64,000 nucleotides of DNA. Source: JACVRW01 sp963825345. GTDB lineage: Bacteria > Actinomycetota > Thermoleophilia > Solirubrobacterales > Thermoleophilaceae. Shown here one piece after another: positions 42,478 through 50,255 of this stretch. The stretch covers positions 496,001 to 560,000 of the forward strand of contig CAWGSQ010000011.1 of NCBI GenBank assembly GCA_963825345.1, read 5' to 3'. The notes below the pieces were generated by a model. That model was not told the origin of the DNA and made no database searches. It saw nothing but the letters and a program-made list of their open reading frames with translations. Each line of letters starts with the position of its first letter. Within the stretch, counting starts at the first letter, position 1. A program made the translations under genes and the position numbers.

Positions 42478-42711
42478 TGCGCGGCCCCTACCCGGGCTCC
42501 GCGTGCTGAACCGCCAGCGCATCGCGAAAAAGGGTGGCTCCTGAGGGTTTAGTTACGAACCCGGAAGGACAAAATCCAGATGGTCGCCGGTTGGGAGAAA
42601 ATTTGATCCGGATTGGCGCCCGCCGAGTACAAAGAGGGGGACGTCGCACAGTCGTGTAAAGCGGTTGCGCAGCGGACCTGACTGTCCAATACGACGGGAA
42701 GGTTCGACTAC
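42478..42711. promoter_or_regulatory. divergent regulatory region between CBS and SigB-type genes
   Basis: A 234-base gap, the longest in the window. Rightward candidates for the sigma gene include TTGCGC (42665-42670), a 17-base spacer and AATACG, and TTGATC (42603-42608) with TACAAA at 42628-42633 (spacer 19). Neither is strong. A GGGTT...AACCC inverted repeat lies near 42547-42563, and a run of A-rich bases near 42595. No small open frame with a good ribosome-binding site was seen. Confidence 0.35.
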
Positions 42712-43518
42712 ATGACTGCAACCACAGTTGTGGTTCCGCTAATGCGGAGCCACCGCCGTGCCCCATGCTCCGGCACCGACGCACGCGAGACGGAGCGCCT
42801 CCTGCTGGTGCGCTACCACGAGCATGGAGACCTCGCCGCCCGCGAGGAGCTCGTTGAGCGTTTCCTGCCGCTGGCGCGCGACCTCGCACTGCGCTACACG
42901 TACACCGACGAGCCCTTCGACGACCTGCTTCAGGTCGCGAGCCTCGGTCTGATCAAGGCGATCGACCGCTTCGAGCCGGGGCGCGGGACGAAGTTCACGA
43001 GCTACGCCGCGCCGACCATTCTCGGCGAGCTCAAGCGCCATTTCCGCGACAAGGGATGGTCGCTCCACGTGCCGCGTGACCTCCAGGAGCGCACGCTCGC
43101 CGTGAGCCGCGCGACGGAGATCCTCTCCAAGGAGCTCGCCCGCTCGCCCAAGGTCCGCGAGGTGGCGGCGCATTTGGGCTGCTCGCCCGAGCAGGTGCTC
43201 GAGGCGCAGGAGGCCTCGGCGAGCTACGAGGCCGCGTCACTCGACGCGCCGGCCGCGCGCGACGACGGCGAGTCCGCGTCGCTCGTGGACATGCTCGGGC
43301 GCGAGGACTCGGCCTACGACCTGGTCGAGGACCGCGACGCGATCGCGAGCACGTGGCTCGCGCTTCCCGAGGTGGAGCGGCAGGTGCTCGAGCTGCGCTT
43401 CATGCACGACCTGACGCAGCGGGAGATCGGCGAGCGGATCGGCTACTCGCAGATGCACGTGTCGCGGCTGCTGCGGCGGGCGCTGACCCGCCTGGAGACG
43501 GCTGCAGCCGCCGCCTGA
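42712..43518 (+). CDS. SigB/SigF-type RNA polymerase sigma factor
   Basis: A 268-residue group 3 sigma factor. Region 2 is LARDLALRYTYTDEPFDDLL and LGLIKAIDRFEPGRGTKFTS near residues 80-95. SYAAPTILGELKRHFRDKGW is the diagnostic SigB/F/G segment. Region 3 follows (PRDLQERTLAVSRATEILS). Region 4 ends in QREIGERIGYSQMHVSRLLR near 238-257. It should direct stress or developmental genes. No RsbW/RsbV-type anti-sigma genes are adjacent, so its regulator lies elsewhere. Confidence 0.92.
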   Translation: MTATTVVVPLMRSHRRAPCSGTDARETERLLLVRYHEHGDLAAREELVERFLPLARDLALRYTYTDEPFDDLLQVASLGLIKAIDRFEPGRGTKFTSYAAPTILGELKRHFRDKGWSLHVPRDLQERTLAVSRATEILSKELARSPKVREVAAHLGCSPEQVLEAQEASASYEAASLDAPAARDDGESASLVDMLGREDSAYDLVEDRDAIASTWLALPEVERQVLELRFMHDLTQREIGERIGYSQMHVSRLLRRALTRLETAAAAA

Positions 43519-44224
43519 GCGAGAGCGCGTTGTCGACTGCGAAGCCCTCCCAGTCGTTGTTGAAGTAGACGAAGACCTCGGCCCGGCGGCGCCACTCGGC
43601 GATCCGCTGGGCCCATTCGTCCAGCTCCGTCTGCGAATAGTTGCCGCGGCGGCCGCGATGTCCGTGATGGAGCCGCACCAGAGTCCAGTCGGTGGTCAGC
43701 TGGTGCGCCTGGAAGGGCCAGCGTGGGTGATCGGCGATCACGAGCGCGGCATCGTGAGCGCGCAGCAGCTTGTAGACGGGCTCCGTGAACCAGCTCTCGT
43801 CGCGAAACTCGAAGCAGTGGCGCCCGGGCGGGAGTAGCGGCAGCGCCCCGCCGAGCCGGTCGAGGTCGCACTTGAAGTTCGCGGGGAACTGCCAGACGAT
43901 CGGACCCAGCCGGCCGGACTCTACGAGGGGCTCGATGGCCTCGTAGTAGCGCCCGATTCCCTCTGCGAGGTTCTGAAGACGCTTGATGTGCGTCATGTAG
44001 CGGCTCGCCTTGGCGGCGAAGACGAAATCGGCCGGCGTCTGCTCGACCCAGCGCGCCACGGCGTCCGGCGAGGCGAGTCTGTAGAAGGTCGAGTTCACCT
44101 CGACGGTGTCGAAGACCTGCGAGTAACGCTCGAGCCAGCGTCCCTTGGCCAGTCCCTCTGGATAGAGCCGGCCGAGCCAGCTGTCGTACTGCCAGCCCGA
44201 GCAGCCGATCCGGACCGGCAACAT
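43400..44224 (-). CDS. DUF72 family protein
   Basis: A 274-residue TIM-barrel protein of the DUF72/YecE family. It begins VRIGCSGWQYDSWLGRLYPE near residues 4-23. FDTVEVNSTFYRLAS lies near residue 38, FVFAAKASRYMTHIKRL near 66 and FVYFNNDWEGFAVDNAL near 217-233, where the family normally ends. The last 35-40 residues are Ala/Ser/Arg-rich and antisense to the sigma gene over 119 bases. The molecular function of DUF72 is not established. Confidence 0.88.
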   Translation of the reverse strand: MLPVRIGCSGWQYDSWLGRLYPEGLAKGRWLERYSQVFDTVEVNSTFYRLASPDAVARWVEQTPADFVFAAKASRYMTHIKRLQNLAEGIGRYYEAIEPLVESGRLGPIVWQFPANFKCDLDRLGGALPLLPPGRHCFEFRDESWFTEPVYKLLRAHDAALVIADHPRWPFQAHQLTTDWTLVRLHHGHRGRRGNYSQTELDEWAQRIAEWRRRAEVFVYFNNDWEGFAVDNALSLRRRLQPSPGGSAPAAAAATRASASSRSARRSPAASGRA

Positions 44225-44233
44225 GCGGTGAGC

Positions 44234-44470
44234 CTACTCGGAGATGAGCGTGCGCTGGTCGCGCTCGGTGAACTCCACGTCGTCGTCGTGGCGATGCGTG
44301 TGGATGCTCTGCGCCGTCTTGCGGCGGCGGTTGAAGTCCACGAACGCCGCGATCCCGATCGCGATGATCGCCAGCGGAACGGCCACTATGACGGCGCCGC
44401 CCATGAACGTGAACGACATCACGACGAGGGCCAGTGCGAAGGCGGCGACAACGATTGTCAATCCCCACAT
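44234..44470 (-). CDS. small two-helix membrane protein (DUF6458-like)
   Basis: A 78-residue protein from ATG 44470. Two hydrophobic helices at residues 3-22 and 26-46 are followed by a basic stretch (FNRRRKTAQSIHTHRHDDD). A C-terminal TERDQRTLISE closes it. It resembles small actinobacterial proteins annotated DUF6458, by recollection. It sits nine bases upstream of the DUF72 gene and 17 bases downstream of the secreted-protein gene on the same strand. Confidence 0.72.
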   Translation of the reverse strand: MWGLTIVVAAFALALVVMSFTFMGGAVIVAVPLAIIAIGIAAFVDFNRRRKTAQSIHTHRHDDDVEFTERDQRTLISE

Positions 44471-44487
44471 GCCTGGGATGTACCCGC

Positions 44488-45414
44488 CTAGGGACGGGGC
44501 AAACGAGAGCTGTCCACGACCTCGAACGCGCTGCCGGGAACCCCGTGCAGCGAATGCAGGTCGTCGTTGTCCCAGCCGCGGTTCGGCGCGCCGCTCACGT
44601 ACCAGGGTGAGCCGTTGTCGGCGAGGATCATCCCGTAGCGCTTGAGCGCCCTCAGCACGATCCGCGACTGCCGTGGGAAGCGCGAGATGTCGAAGCCGCG
44701 CTTGAGACGCAGCCGCTGCCCCATCGCCGGCAGGTCGGGGTCGCTGAGCTCGGAGGCGAAGTGGCGCGCGGGGTAGATGAACGCCCGCCGAGTTCGCGAC
44801 GCCGTGAATCGAAGCGCGTGGTTGATGCGACCGCGGCGGAGCTCGCCGTACCGCGCGAGCCCCGGAAGGATCGGCAGGCCGGCGGCGTCGGCGGAGGTCC
44901 AGCCGCGCGGGCGCAGCCGGTTCGAGCGCAGGTTGAAGATCGCCCCCGAGCCGGCGTGCCACCTGGCGCCACCGTTCATCGGGTGAGCGTCGAACAGCTC
45001 GTAGAGCCTGCAGCGCGAGCGGTCCACCACGAGCACGTGCCGGTCGCCGTCCGAGCCGCGCCCGCCCTCGATGGGCGCGCGCGGAGGGATCGGATAGCGG
45101 CCGCGATCAGACTCGTCCGCGTATTCGAAGCTCACCGGCACGCGCCGCTGGCCCGCGCGCACCGTCACGTACGGGATCCCGATCGGACCGCCCTGCGACT
45201 TGCGAGCGGCCGGTGGACGCGAGCCCACGATCTCCCGGCCCGATCCGAAGTCGGCGTGCATGCTGTCGCTCGTCCCGATCGAGCGCACGATGGCATCGGA
45301 GCGCGGGTGCACCGGCAGCGCGTCCACGCGCTGGTTCCACGGGTTGTCGGCCGGGAAGACCGGACAGCCCGCCAGCACGGCCGCGCCGATGGCGACGCTG
45401 CCGTGGAAGATCAT
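44488..45414 (-). CDS. secreted conserved protein of unknown function (NPWNQ-type)
   Basis: A 308-residue exported protein with a short N-terminal signal ending AVLAGCPVF, possibly a lipoprotein. Distinctive ordered motifs are ADNPWNQRVDALPVHPRSD near residues 22-40, GGPIGIPYVTVR near 77, HVLVVDRSRCRLYELFDAHP near 127-146, GWTSADAAGLPILPGLARYG near 178-197 and YGMILADNGSPWYVSGAP near 261-278. Such proteins recur in bacteria and some eukaryotes, to my memory, without assigned function. It contains Asp/His/Asn clusters suggestive of a glycan- or metal-binding enzyme, but this is inference. Confidence 0.75.
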   Translation of the reverse strand: MIFHGSVAIGAAVLAGCPVFPADNPWNQRVDALPVHPRSDAIVRSIGTSDSMHADFGSGREIVGSRPPAARKSQGGPIGIPYVTVRAGQRRVPVSFEYADESDRGRYPIPPRAPIEGGRGSDGDRHVLVVDRSRCRLYELFDAHPMNGGARWHAGSGAIFNLRSNRLRPRGWTSADAAGLPILPGLARYGELRRGRINHALRFTASRTRRAFIYPARHFASELSDPDLPAMGQRLRLKRGFDISRFPRQSRIVLRALKRYGMILADNGSPWYVSGAPNRGWDNDDLHSLHGVPGSAFEVVDSSRLPRP

Positions 45415-45447
45415 GGGCTCGCGTCCGCCGGCCGCTCGCGGGTCAAG

Positions 45448-45879
45448 TCAGCCCGGCTGGCCCGCCGGGCCGAACCGGCTCGTCTCGCCCTCGGGCAGCT
45501 TGCCGTCCCGGCCGACGTAGCCGTCCTTACCGCCCGCGATGAGGTAGAGCGCGGGCTCGTGGCCCACGTTCTCGAGCTTGCGGACGGTCGCGGCATCCAC
45601 GCGCGCGAGGCCGCCCGGACCGAGCACGTGCTCCGTGTCGTCGTTCAGGGTGATCTTCACCCGCCCGCGGTGGACGAAGTAGAGCTCCTCCTGCTCCTCG
45701 TGGAAGTGGCTCCCGGTGGCGTACTCGGCCGGGAGCTCGATCGCGTTCACGCCGAACGCGGTCACCCCCAGCTCGCGCCGCACCTTGCGGAACCCCGGAC
45801 CCTCCCCGAGCGCATCGACGTTCGCAACGGCGTAGCCGTCGCCCTGCACCACCTCGCGGACCTCGTTCTCGTCAGCCAT
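45448..45879 (-). CDS. cupin domain protein
   Basis: A 143-residue single-cupin protein. Metal-site motif 1 is GSHFHEEQEELYFVHRGRVK near residues 57-76, and motif 2 lies in GPGGLARVDAATVRKLENVG near 88-107. The second motif lacks a clear His, so metal binding may be partial. It could be an isomerase, a binding protein or a small dioxygenase. It starts 11 bases after the ABC permease stop and is probably part of the same leftward operon. Confidence 0.85.
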   Translation of the reverse strand: MADENEVREVVQGDGYAVANVDALGEGPGFRKVRRELGVTAFGVNAIELPAEYATGSHFHEEQEELYFVHRGRVKITLNDDTEHVLGPGGLARVDAATVRKLENVGHEPALYLIAGGKDGYVGRDGKLPEGETSRFGPAGQPG

Positions 45880-45889
45880 GGCGATCAGC

Positions 45890-46660
45890 CTACGCGACCC
45901 TCTCAGCGCTCCGAAGGCCGCCGCGCGCCCAGAGCATGGTGAGCGCCACCAGCAGGCTCACCACGGCGAAGGCCGGCAGCACCTTCGTCGGATCGCCCGC
46001 GAGGAAGCCGCGTCCCGACTCAAGCACGAGCGTCACGGGGTTCACCGACGCGGCGGTCTGCACCCAGCCGGTGAGCAGTTGGTAGGGCACCCAGACCGGT
46101 GCGAGGAACAGCAGCAGGAACGCCGGCACCTGGATCGCCGGGCCCGCCTGCATGGTGCGCAGGCGCATCGCCACACCGCTGCCGAACAGCACCGCGAACG
46201 CGTTCATCAGGAGCGCGAGCGTGTAGAGGCCCACCACGTCGATCCCGTTGCCGTGCACCTCGAGGCCCACGGCCAGTGCGACGAGCGTGATCACAGTGAT
46301 CGTGAAGATGGCGCGGCCGAGCGCCGACAGCCAGTAGCCGGCCACGATCCCGCCGCGGTTGGTGGCCCCCAGCATCAGGCGCCGGGCAAAGCCGGACTCG
46401 AAGTCGCGGGCCACCGAGAAGCCGGTGAAGATGCCGCCGAAGGTCGCGGCCTGGAGCAGGACGAAGCCGTACACGAACGTCGTGTAGCCGGCCCCGTAGT
46501 CGAAGCCCGGCACCGAGTCCACCCGCGAGAGCCCGCCGGCGAACGCGGTGAAGAAGAAGAGCGGGAACAGCAGGCTTGGGATGATCATGGCCGGGTTCGT
46601 GAACCAGTTGTGGAGGTTGCGCCAGGCCACGGCGCGCGCGGCTGACATGAACGGGTTCAT
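45890..46660 (-). CDS. ABC-2 type transporter permease
   Basis: A 256-residue permease with six membrane helices. The N-terminus MNPFMSAARAVAWRNLHNWF is amphipathic. MIIPSLLFPLFFFTAFAGGL is helix 1 near residues 25-44. ARDFESGFARRLMLGATNRG near 82-101 is the coupling loop. ATG 46660 overlaps the stop of the other permease (ATGA). Two different permeases with one ATPase indicate a heterodimeric exporter. Confidence 0.9.
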   Translation of the reverse strand: MNPFMSAARAVAWRNLHNWFTNPAMIIPSLLFPLFFFTAFAGGLSRVDSVPGFDYGAGYTTFVYGFVLLQAATFGGIFTGFSVARDFESGFARRLMLGATNRGGIVAGYWLSALGRAIFTITVITLVALAVGLEVHGNGIDVVGLYTLALLMNAFAVLFGSGVAMRLRTMQAGPAIQVPAFLLLFLAPVWVPYQLLTGWVQTAASVNPVTLVLESGRGFLAGDPTKVLPAFAVVSLLVALTMLWARGGLRSAERVA

Positions 46661-47421
46661 GTGCGCACCATCCGCGTCCGGAGCGCCGACGAAGCCGCCA
46701 CCAGAGCGATCAGCGCGACACCGCCGGCGCAGGCGAACCCGAGCGCGAGCGCATCACTGTCCCACCCCACGATCACAAGCGAGCGGATTCCTTCGAGCAT
46801 GTAGGAGACGGGGTTCCAGTCCGCGATGGTCCGGAACCAGTCGCTCTCGATGAGATCGCGCGGCAGGGCCATCGACGAGAGGAACAGCGCGGCGAAGAAG
46901 AGTGGGAACACGCCCTGCACGGACTCGCCGTTTCCGGACCGCAGCGCCACGAAGGCCCCGATGCAGCCGAAGGCGAGCGAGATCATGAGCGACAGTGCCA
47001 CCAGCACGACGGCTCCACCTGGCCCGGCCGCAATGCCGTCGCCGAACACGAGCCCGACGGTCAGGAACGTGAGCGCCTGGATCAGGCCGAGCGCCAGAAT
47101 CCCGGTGAGCTGCCCCATCATCAGCGCCACCCGCCGCAGCGGCGTGAGCGACAGCCGGTTCAGGAAGCCGCTCTCGATGTCGTTCGCCATGTTCGTGCCG
47201 GCGCTGTTGGCGGAGAACAGCGCTCCCTGCACGAAGGGGATCGCGAGCGCGAACTGGAAGTAGCTGTCCGTGGGGAAGCCCGGCAGCTGCGTGGCGGTGT
47301 CGAGTCCGCTGCTGTTGATCGAGAGCAACAGAAGCGGAAAGAAGATCGACGGCACCACCATCGCCGGCTGGCGCAGAGTGCGCACGATCGAGCGGTGCGC
47401 CAGCAGCAGGACCTGGCTCAC
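46657..47421 (-). CDS. ABC-2 type transporter permease
   Basis: A 254-residue permease starting at GTG 47421 inside a GTGA with the ATPase stop. Helix 1 is MVVPSIFFPLLLLSINSSGL near residues 21-40. The coupling loop ANDIESGFLNRLSLTPLRRV lies near 79-98 and resembles that of its partner permease. The ABC-2 hallmark FLSSMALPRDLIES is near residue 181. It is probably a paralogue of the gene at 45890. Confidence 0.9.
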   Translation of the reverse strand: MSQVLLLAHRSIVRTLRQPAMVVPSIFFPLLLLSINSSGLDTATQLPGFPTDSYFQFALAIPFVQGALFSANSAGTNMANDIESGFLNRLSLTPLRRVALMMGQLTGILALGLIQALTFLTVGLVFGDGIAAGPGGAVVLVALSLMISLAFGCIGAFVALRSGNGESVQGVFPLFFAALFLSSMALPRDLIESDWFRTIADWNPVSYMLEGIRSLVIVGWDSDALALGFACAGGVALIALVAASSALRTRMVRT

Positions 47422-48413
47422 GCCGCCGCTGGCTCGGACTCGGGCTCCGGGTCGGGCTCGGCGTCTGCCTCGCCCTCGAGCGAGCGGCCTGTCTTGGCGA
47501 GGAAGACGTCGTCAAGTGTGGGCGCGTGCAGCTGGAGCTCCTGGATCACGATGTTCTCGGAGTCGAGCGCGCGGACGACCTCGGCGAGCTGGGCATCGCC
47601 ACCTGCGAGCCGCACCGAGGCGCCCTTTGGCGAGCCGGTCACGGACTCGCCGAAGCGCGAGAGCACGTCCTTCATGTGCTCGAGCTCGGCGGGGTCCTGG
47701 GGGATCGCCTCCACACTGGGCCGGCCGATCTCCGCCTTGAGCTCCTCGGGCGTGCCCTCGGCGACGATGTGCCCGTGATCGATGATGCCCACGCGATCAG
47801 CGAGCACGTCGGCCTCCTCGAGGTACTGGGTGGTGAGGAACACGGTCACGCCGCGATCGCCCGCGAGGCGCTGGACCTCCTCCCAGAGCGCGCTGCGGCT
47901 CTGCACGTCGAGGCCAGTCGTGGGCTCATCGAGGAACAGGATGCGCGGACGGTGGACGAGCGCCAGCGCGAGGTCGAGCCGGCGCTTCATGCCACCGGAG
48001 TAGCCGCCCACGCGGCGGTCCGCCGCCTGCACGAGGCCGACGCGCTCGAGCAGCGCGTCGGAGCGCTGCCGCGCCTCCGCCCTGGCCATGCCGTGCAGGG
48101 CGGTCTGAAGCTTCATGTGCTCGCGGCCAGTCAGGTACGGGTCGAGCGCGGCCTCCTGAAGCGCCGCTCCGATCGTGGCGCGCACCTCGCTGCCCTCCTC
48201 GACCACGTCGTGCCCGGCCACCCAGGCGCGCCCCGAGGTGGGCGGCAGGAGGGTGGTGAGCATGTGGACCGCGGTCGACTTCCCAGCCCCGTTCGGCCCG
48301 AGAAACCCGTACACCTCGCCGGGCTCCACGCGCAGATCGATCCCGTCAACAGCGCGCGGCCCCTTCCTGAACTCGCGCACGAGCTGCTGCGTTTCGATCG
48401 CGGGGCCGGGCAT
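47418..48413 (-). CDS. ABC-2 exporter ATP-binding protein (DrrA-like)
   Basis: A 331-residue daunorubicin-resistance-type ATPase. Walker A is FLGPNGAGKSTAVHMLTTLL near residues 35-54, the signature YSGGMKRRLDLALALVHRPR lies near 139-158, Walker B is ILFLDEPTTGLDVQ, and the H-loop is FLTTQYLEEADVLADRV with Gln in place of His, as in DrrA. The C-terminal extension ends in an acidic Pro/Glu tail. It is the first gene of a leftward operon that may extend to the DUF72 gene. Confidence 0.92.
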   Translation of the reverse strand: MPGPAIETQQLVREFRKGPRAVDGIDLRVEPGEVYGFLGPNGAGKSTAVHMLTTLLPPTSGRAWVAGHDVVEEGSEVRATIGAALQEAALDPYLTGREHMKLQTALHGMARAEARQRSDALLERVGLVQAADRRVGGYSGGMKRRLDLALALVHRPRILFLDEPTTGLDVQSRSALWEEVQRLAGDRGVTVFLTTQYLEEADVLADRVGIIDHGHIVAEGTPEELKAEIGRPSVEAIPQDPAELEHMKDVLSRFGESVTGSPKGASVRLAGGDAQLAEVVRALDSENIVIQELQLHAPTLDDVFLAKTGRSLEGEADAEPDPEPESEPAAA

Positions 48414-48479
48414 ACCCCGAGCCTACCGACGGCTTCGTTGTGCCTCGGCCGGGCCAACGGCGGGCATCGAGGGGGGTCC

Positions 48480-48518
48480 TATCGCGCTTCTCCGCGTATA
48501 TCGCGGATATTCGCGATA
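48480..48518. promoter_or_regulatory. TATCGCG operator-like repeats upstream of the ABC exporter operon
   Basis: TATCGCG occurs at 48480-48486 and 48499-48505, and its reverse complement CGCGATA at 48512-48518. The last two form a perfect 7-base palindrome with spacer GATATT. The cluster lies 67-105 bases upstream of the exporter ATPase start and is locally AT-rich. This looks like a repressor site, perhaps PadR- or TetR-type as is usual for drug exporters. No regulator gene is adjacent. Confidence 0.45.
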
Positions 48519-48546
48519 ACCCCCCCTCGGAACCCCCACCCTTCAA

Positions 48547-48588
48547 TGCCGCAGTTAGACGCGGCGGGGCGAGGCCGCGCCTGCGGCA
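48547..48588 (-). terminator. nested stem-loop after the BON-domain gene
   Basis: The outer stem TGCCGCAG (48547-48554) pairs with CTGCGGCA (48581-48588). An inner stem CGCGGC (48560-48565) pairs with GCCGCG (48574-48579). It begins one base after the BON-protein stop on the leftward strand. There is no T-run, but the structure is long and stable and fits a GC-rich terminator or mRNA 3' protector. Confidence 0.55.
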
Positions 48589-48589
48589 G

Positions 48590-49021
48590 CTAGCTCGTCT
48601 TCGAACCGGCCTCCTGACCGGCCTCGTCCTTCGTCGGCGCCGCCTCGTTCGGCAGGTGCGTGAGGTTCTCCACGCCGCGCACGCCGTCCACCTGCCGCGT
48701 GCTGTCCACGAGGGCGTCCATCTGCTCGCGGTCGCGCACCTCGCCACGCAGGTAGACCACGCCGTACTCGACGTTCACGGAGATGTTGCCCTTCGGGAAC
48801 TCATCGCCGCGGAACACTTCGCTCTCGACCTTGCGGGCGAGGGCCGGGTCGTTCAAGCGCTCCTCGGCAGGCTCGCGTCCGGCACCGGGCGTCACGGAGC
48901 TCACTGCGCCCTTCGCCTGGCCCGCGTAGCGCTCCACGTACCGCTTCGCGGTTTCCTGGTTCTTGCTGAGCCACGCGACAGCACCTACTGCGGCGGCTCC
49001 GAATAGCAGCTTCTTGAACAT
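48590..49021 (-). CDS. BON-domain protein with N-terminal membrane anchor
   Basis: A 143-residue protein from ATG 49021, preceded by AAAGGA. Residues 3-18 (KKLLFGAAAVGAVAWL) are a membrane segment. Residues 55-120 form a single BON domain (ALARKVESEVFRG, GNISVNVEYGVVYLRGEVRD, VRGVENLTHLP). BON domains bind phospholipids or envelope polymers and occur in osmotic-stress proteins. The C-terminus is charged and disordered. Confidence 0.85.
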   Translation of the reverse strand: MFKKLLFGAAAVGAVAWLSKNQETAKRYVERYAGQAKGAVSSVTPGAGREPAEERLNDPALARKVESEVFRGDEFPKGNISVNVEYGVVYLRGEVRDREQMDALVDSTRQVDGVRGVENLTHLPNEAAPTKDEAGQEAGSKTS

Positions 49022-49100
49022 GGCCGTCCTTTCGAAAAATGGGGTCCCCTGACCCGTTCCCGGACCGGGCCGCTTGGAACCTGCGCGGGACCCACGCAGT

Positions 49101-50255
49101 ATGGTCACGCGAGCCATCGGACGAGTCACCATCATCGGACGCGGGCATGCCGCGATCACCGCGTCGCACGCCAAGACCGTCGAGTTGGTCACCGAGCCGG
49201 AGATCGGGGCGCGAGCGACATGCGTGGCGGCGGTGGGCGCTCGGGTCGAGAGCGGTGACCTCCTCGATCTCCGAGGCTGGATCGACATGACGATCGAGGC
49301 CGGCGGCGAGACGGACGTGGTCCGCGGGCATGCCAATCCGGCCTTTGTCCCCGGCGATCGGCTCGTGGTGAGGCGCGCCCCGGCGCCGGTGCGAGACGCT
49401 CTTTTGATCGACGCGGACAAAGGAGCGTCGGATCTCGACCCGCGGCTCGTCGGCGCGCTCGAGGACCCGGGAGCGACGGTCAGCGTGAGCCTCTCGCCGG
49501 CAGAGGACGACCTTCGAGGCCGGGGCGCCCTCATCGTCTCGCCTGGCACGCCGTGGAGCGTCCCGGGCGCGGCCGCCACCCGGCCGGTCGACGTGCGCCT
49601 GCGCTCGCCGCTGAGCCCTGAGGACATCGAGCAGGCGACGCGCTCTCTCGAGGACGCGGCCTATGTCTCCCTCGAGGCCAACCTCGCCGGTGATCCTGCC
49701 GCGATCGACCTCGTCCAGAGCGCGTGGAGCGGCGGGCACTTCGTCCTGGCCGCCGCGGGCCTCGGAGCGTTGCCATCCGCGCTCGCGGTGGCGGGCCTCG
49801 ACCTATCGAACGTGAGCGTCGTCGACCTGCGTGCGCTGGCCCGCCGCCCTGCCTCGATCGAACCGGAGGCCACGTGCGTCGTGGTGGCCGTCCCGTCGGG
49901 CGACGTGGCACGGGCGATCGCCGCGATCGAGAAGGCGATCCCGGGCGCCCGCGGCCTGGTGGTACTCGACGCCGGGACGGGGAGCATGCACGCCACCCCC
50001 TGGCAGGCGCCCGCCGGAACGGCCGTGCCATCAAGGCGCGGACGCGAGGCGATCGTCGTGGCGGGCCGGGAGGCGAGTGCGTCAGGCGAGGACGGCGCGA
50101 CGGTCCTCCCCCGCCCCGTCGCCGTCCTGGCCGCCGAGCTCGTGGCTCACGGTGCATCGACGCGCGAGGTCTCGGCGGCACTTCAGCGGGCGACGGGCAT
50201 GTCGCGAAAGGCGGCATACGCAGCCGCACTCGAGCTCGTTCCGCCGGACCGCTAG
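49101..50255 (+). CDS. DUF371 domain fused to a degenerate RsmI-like methyltransferase
   Basis: A 384-residue protein from ATG 49101. Residues 12-140 match the largely archaeal DUF371 family (HAAITASHAKTVELV, DVVRGHANPAF, RDALLIDADKGASDLDPRLV). Residues 145-384 resemble 16S rRNA C1402 2'-O-methyltransferase RsmI. IDLVQSAWSGGHFVLAAAGL corresponds to its central loop, GLVVLDAGTGSMHATPW to its second domain, and TGMSRKAAYAAALELVPP to its C-terminal HTH. The RsmI N-terminal GNLxD-type motif is not visible, so activity is uncertain. It converges on an A1408 methyltransferase-like gene. Confidence 0.72.
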   Translation: MVTRAIGRVTIIGRGHAAITASHAKTVELVTEPEIGARATCVAAVGARVESGDLLDLRGWIDMTIEAGGETDVVRGHANPAFVPGDRLVVRRAPAPVRDALLIDADKGASDLDPRLVGALEDPGATVSVSLSPAEDDLRGRGALIVSPGTPWSVPGAAATRPVDVRLRSPLSPEDIEQATRSLEDAAYVSLEANLAGDPAAIDLVQSAWSGGHFVLAAAGLGALPSALAVAGLDLSNVSVVDLRALARRPASIEPEATCVVVAVPSGDVARAIAAIEKAIPGARGLVVLDAGTGSMHATPWQAPAGTAVPSRRGREAIVVAGREASASGEDGATVLPRPVAVLAAELVAHGASTREVSAALQRATGMSRKAAYAAALELVPPDR

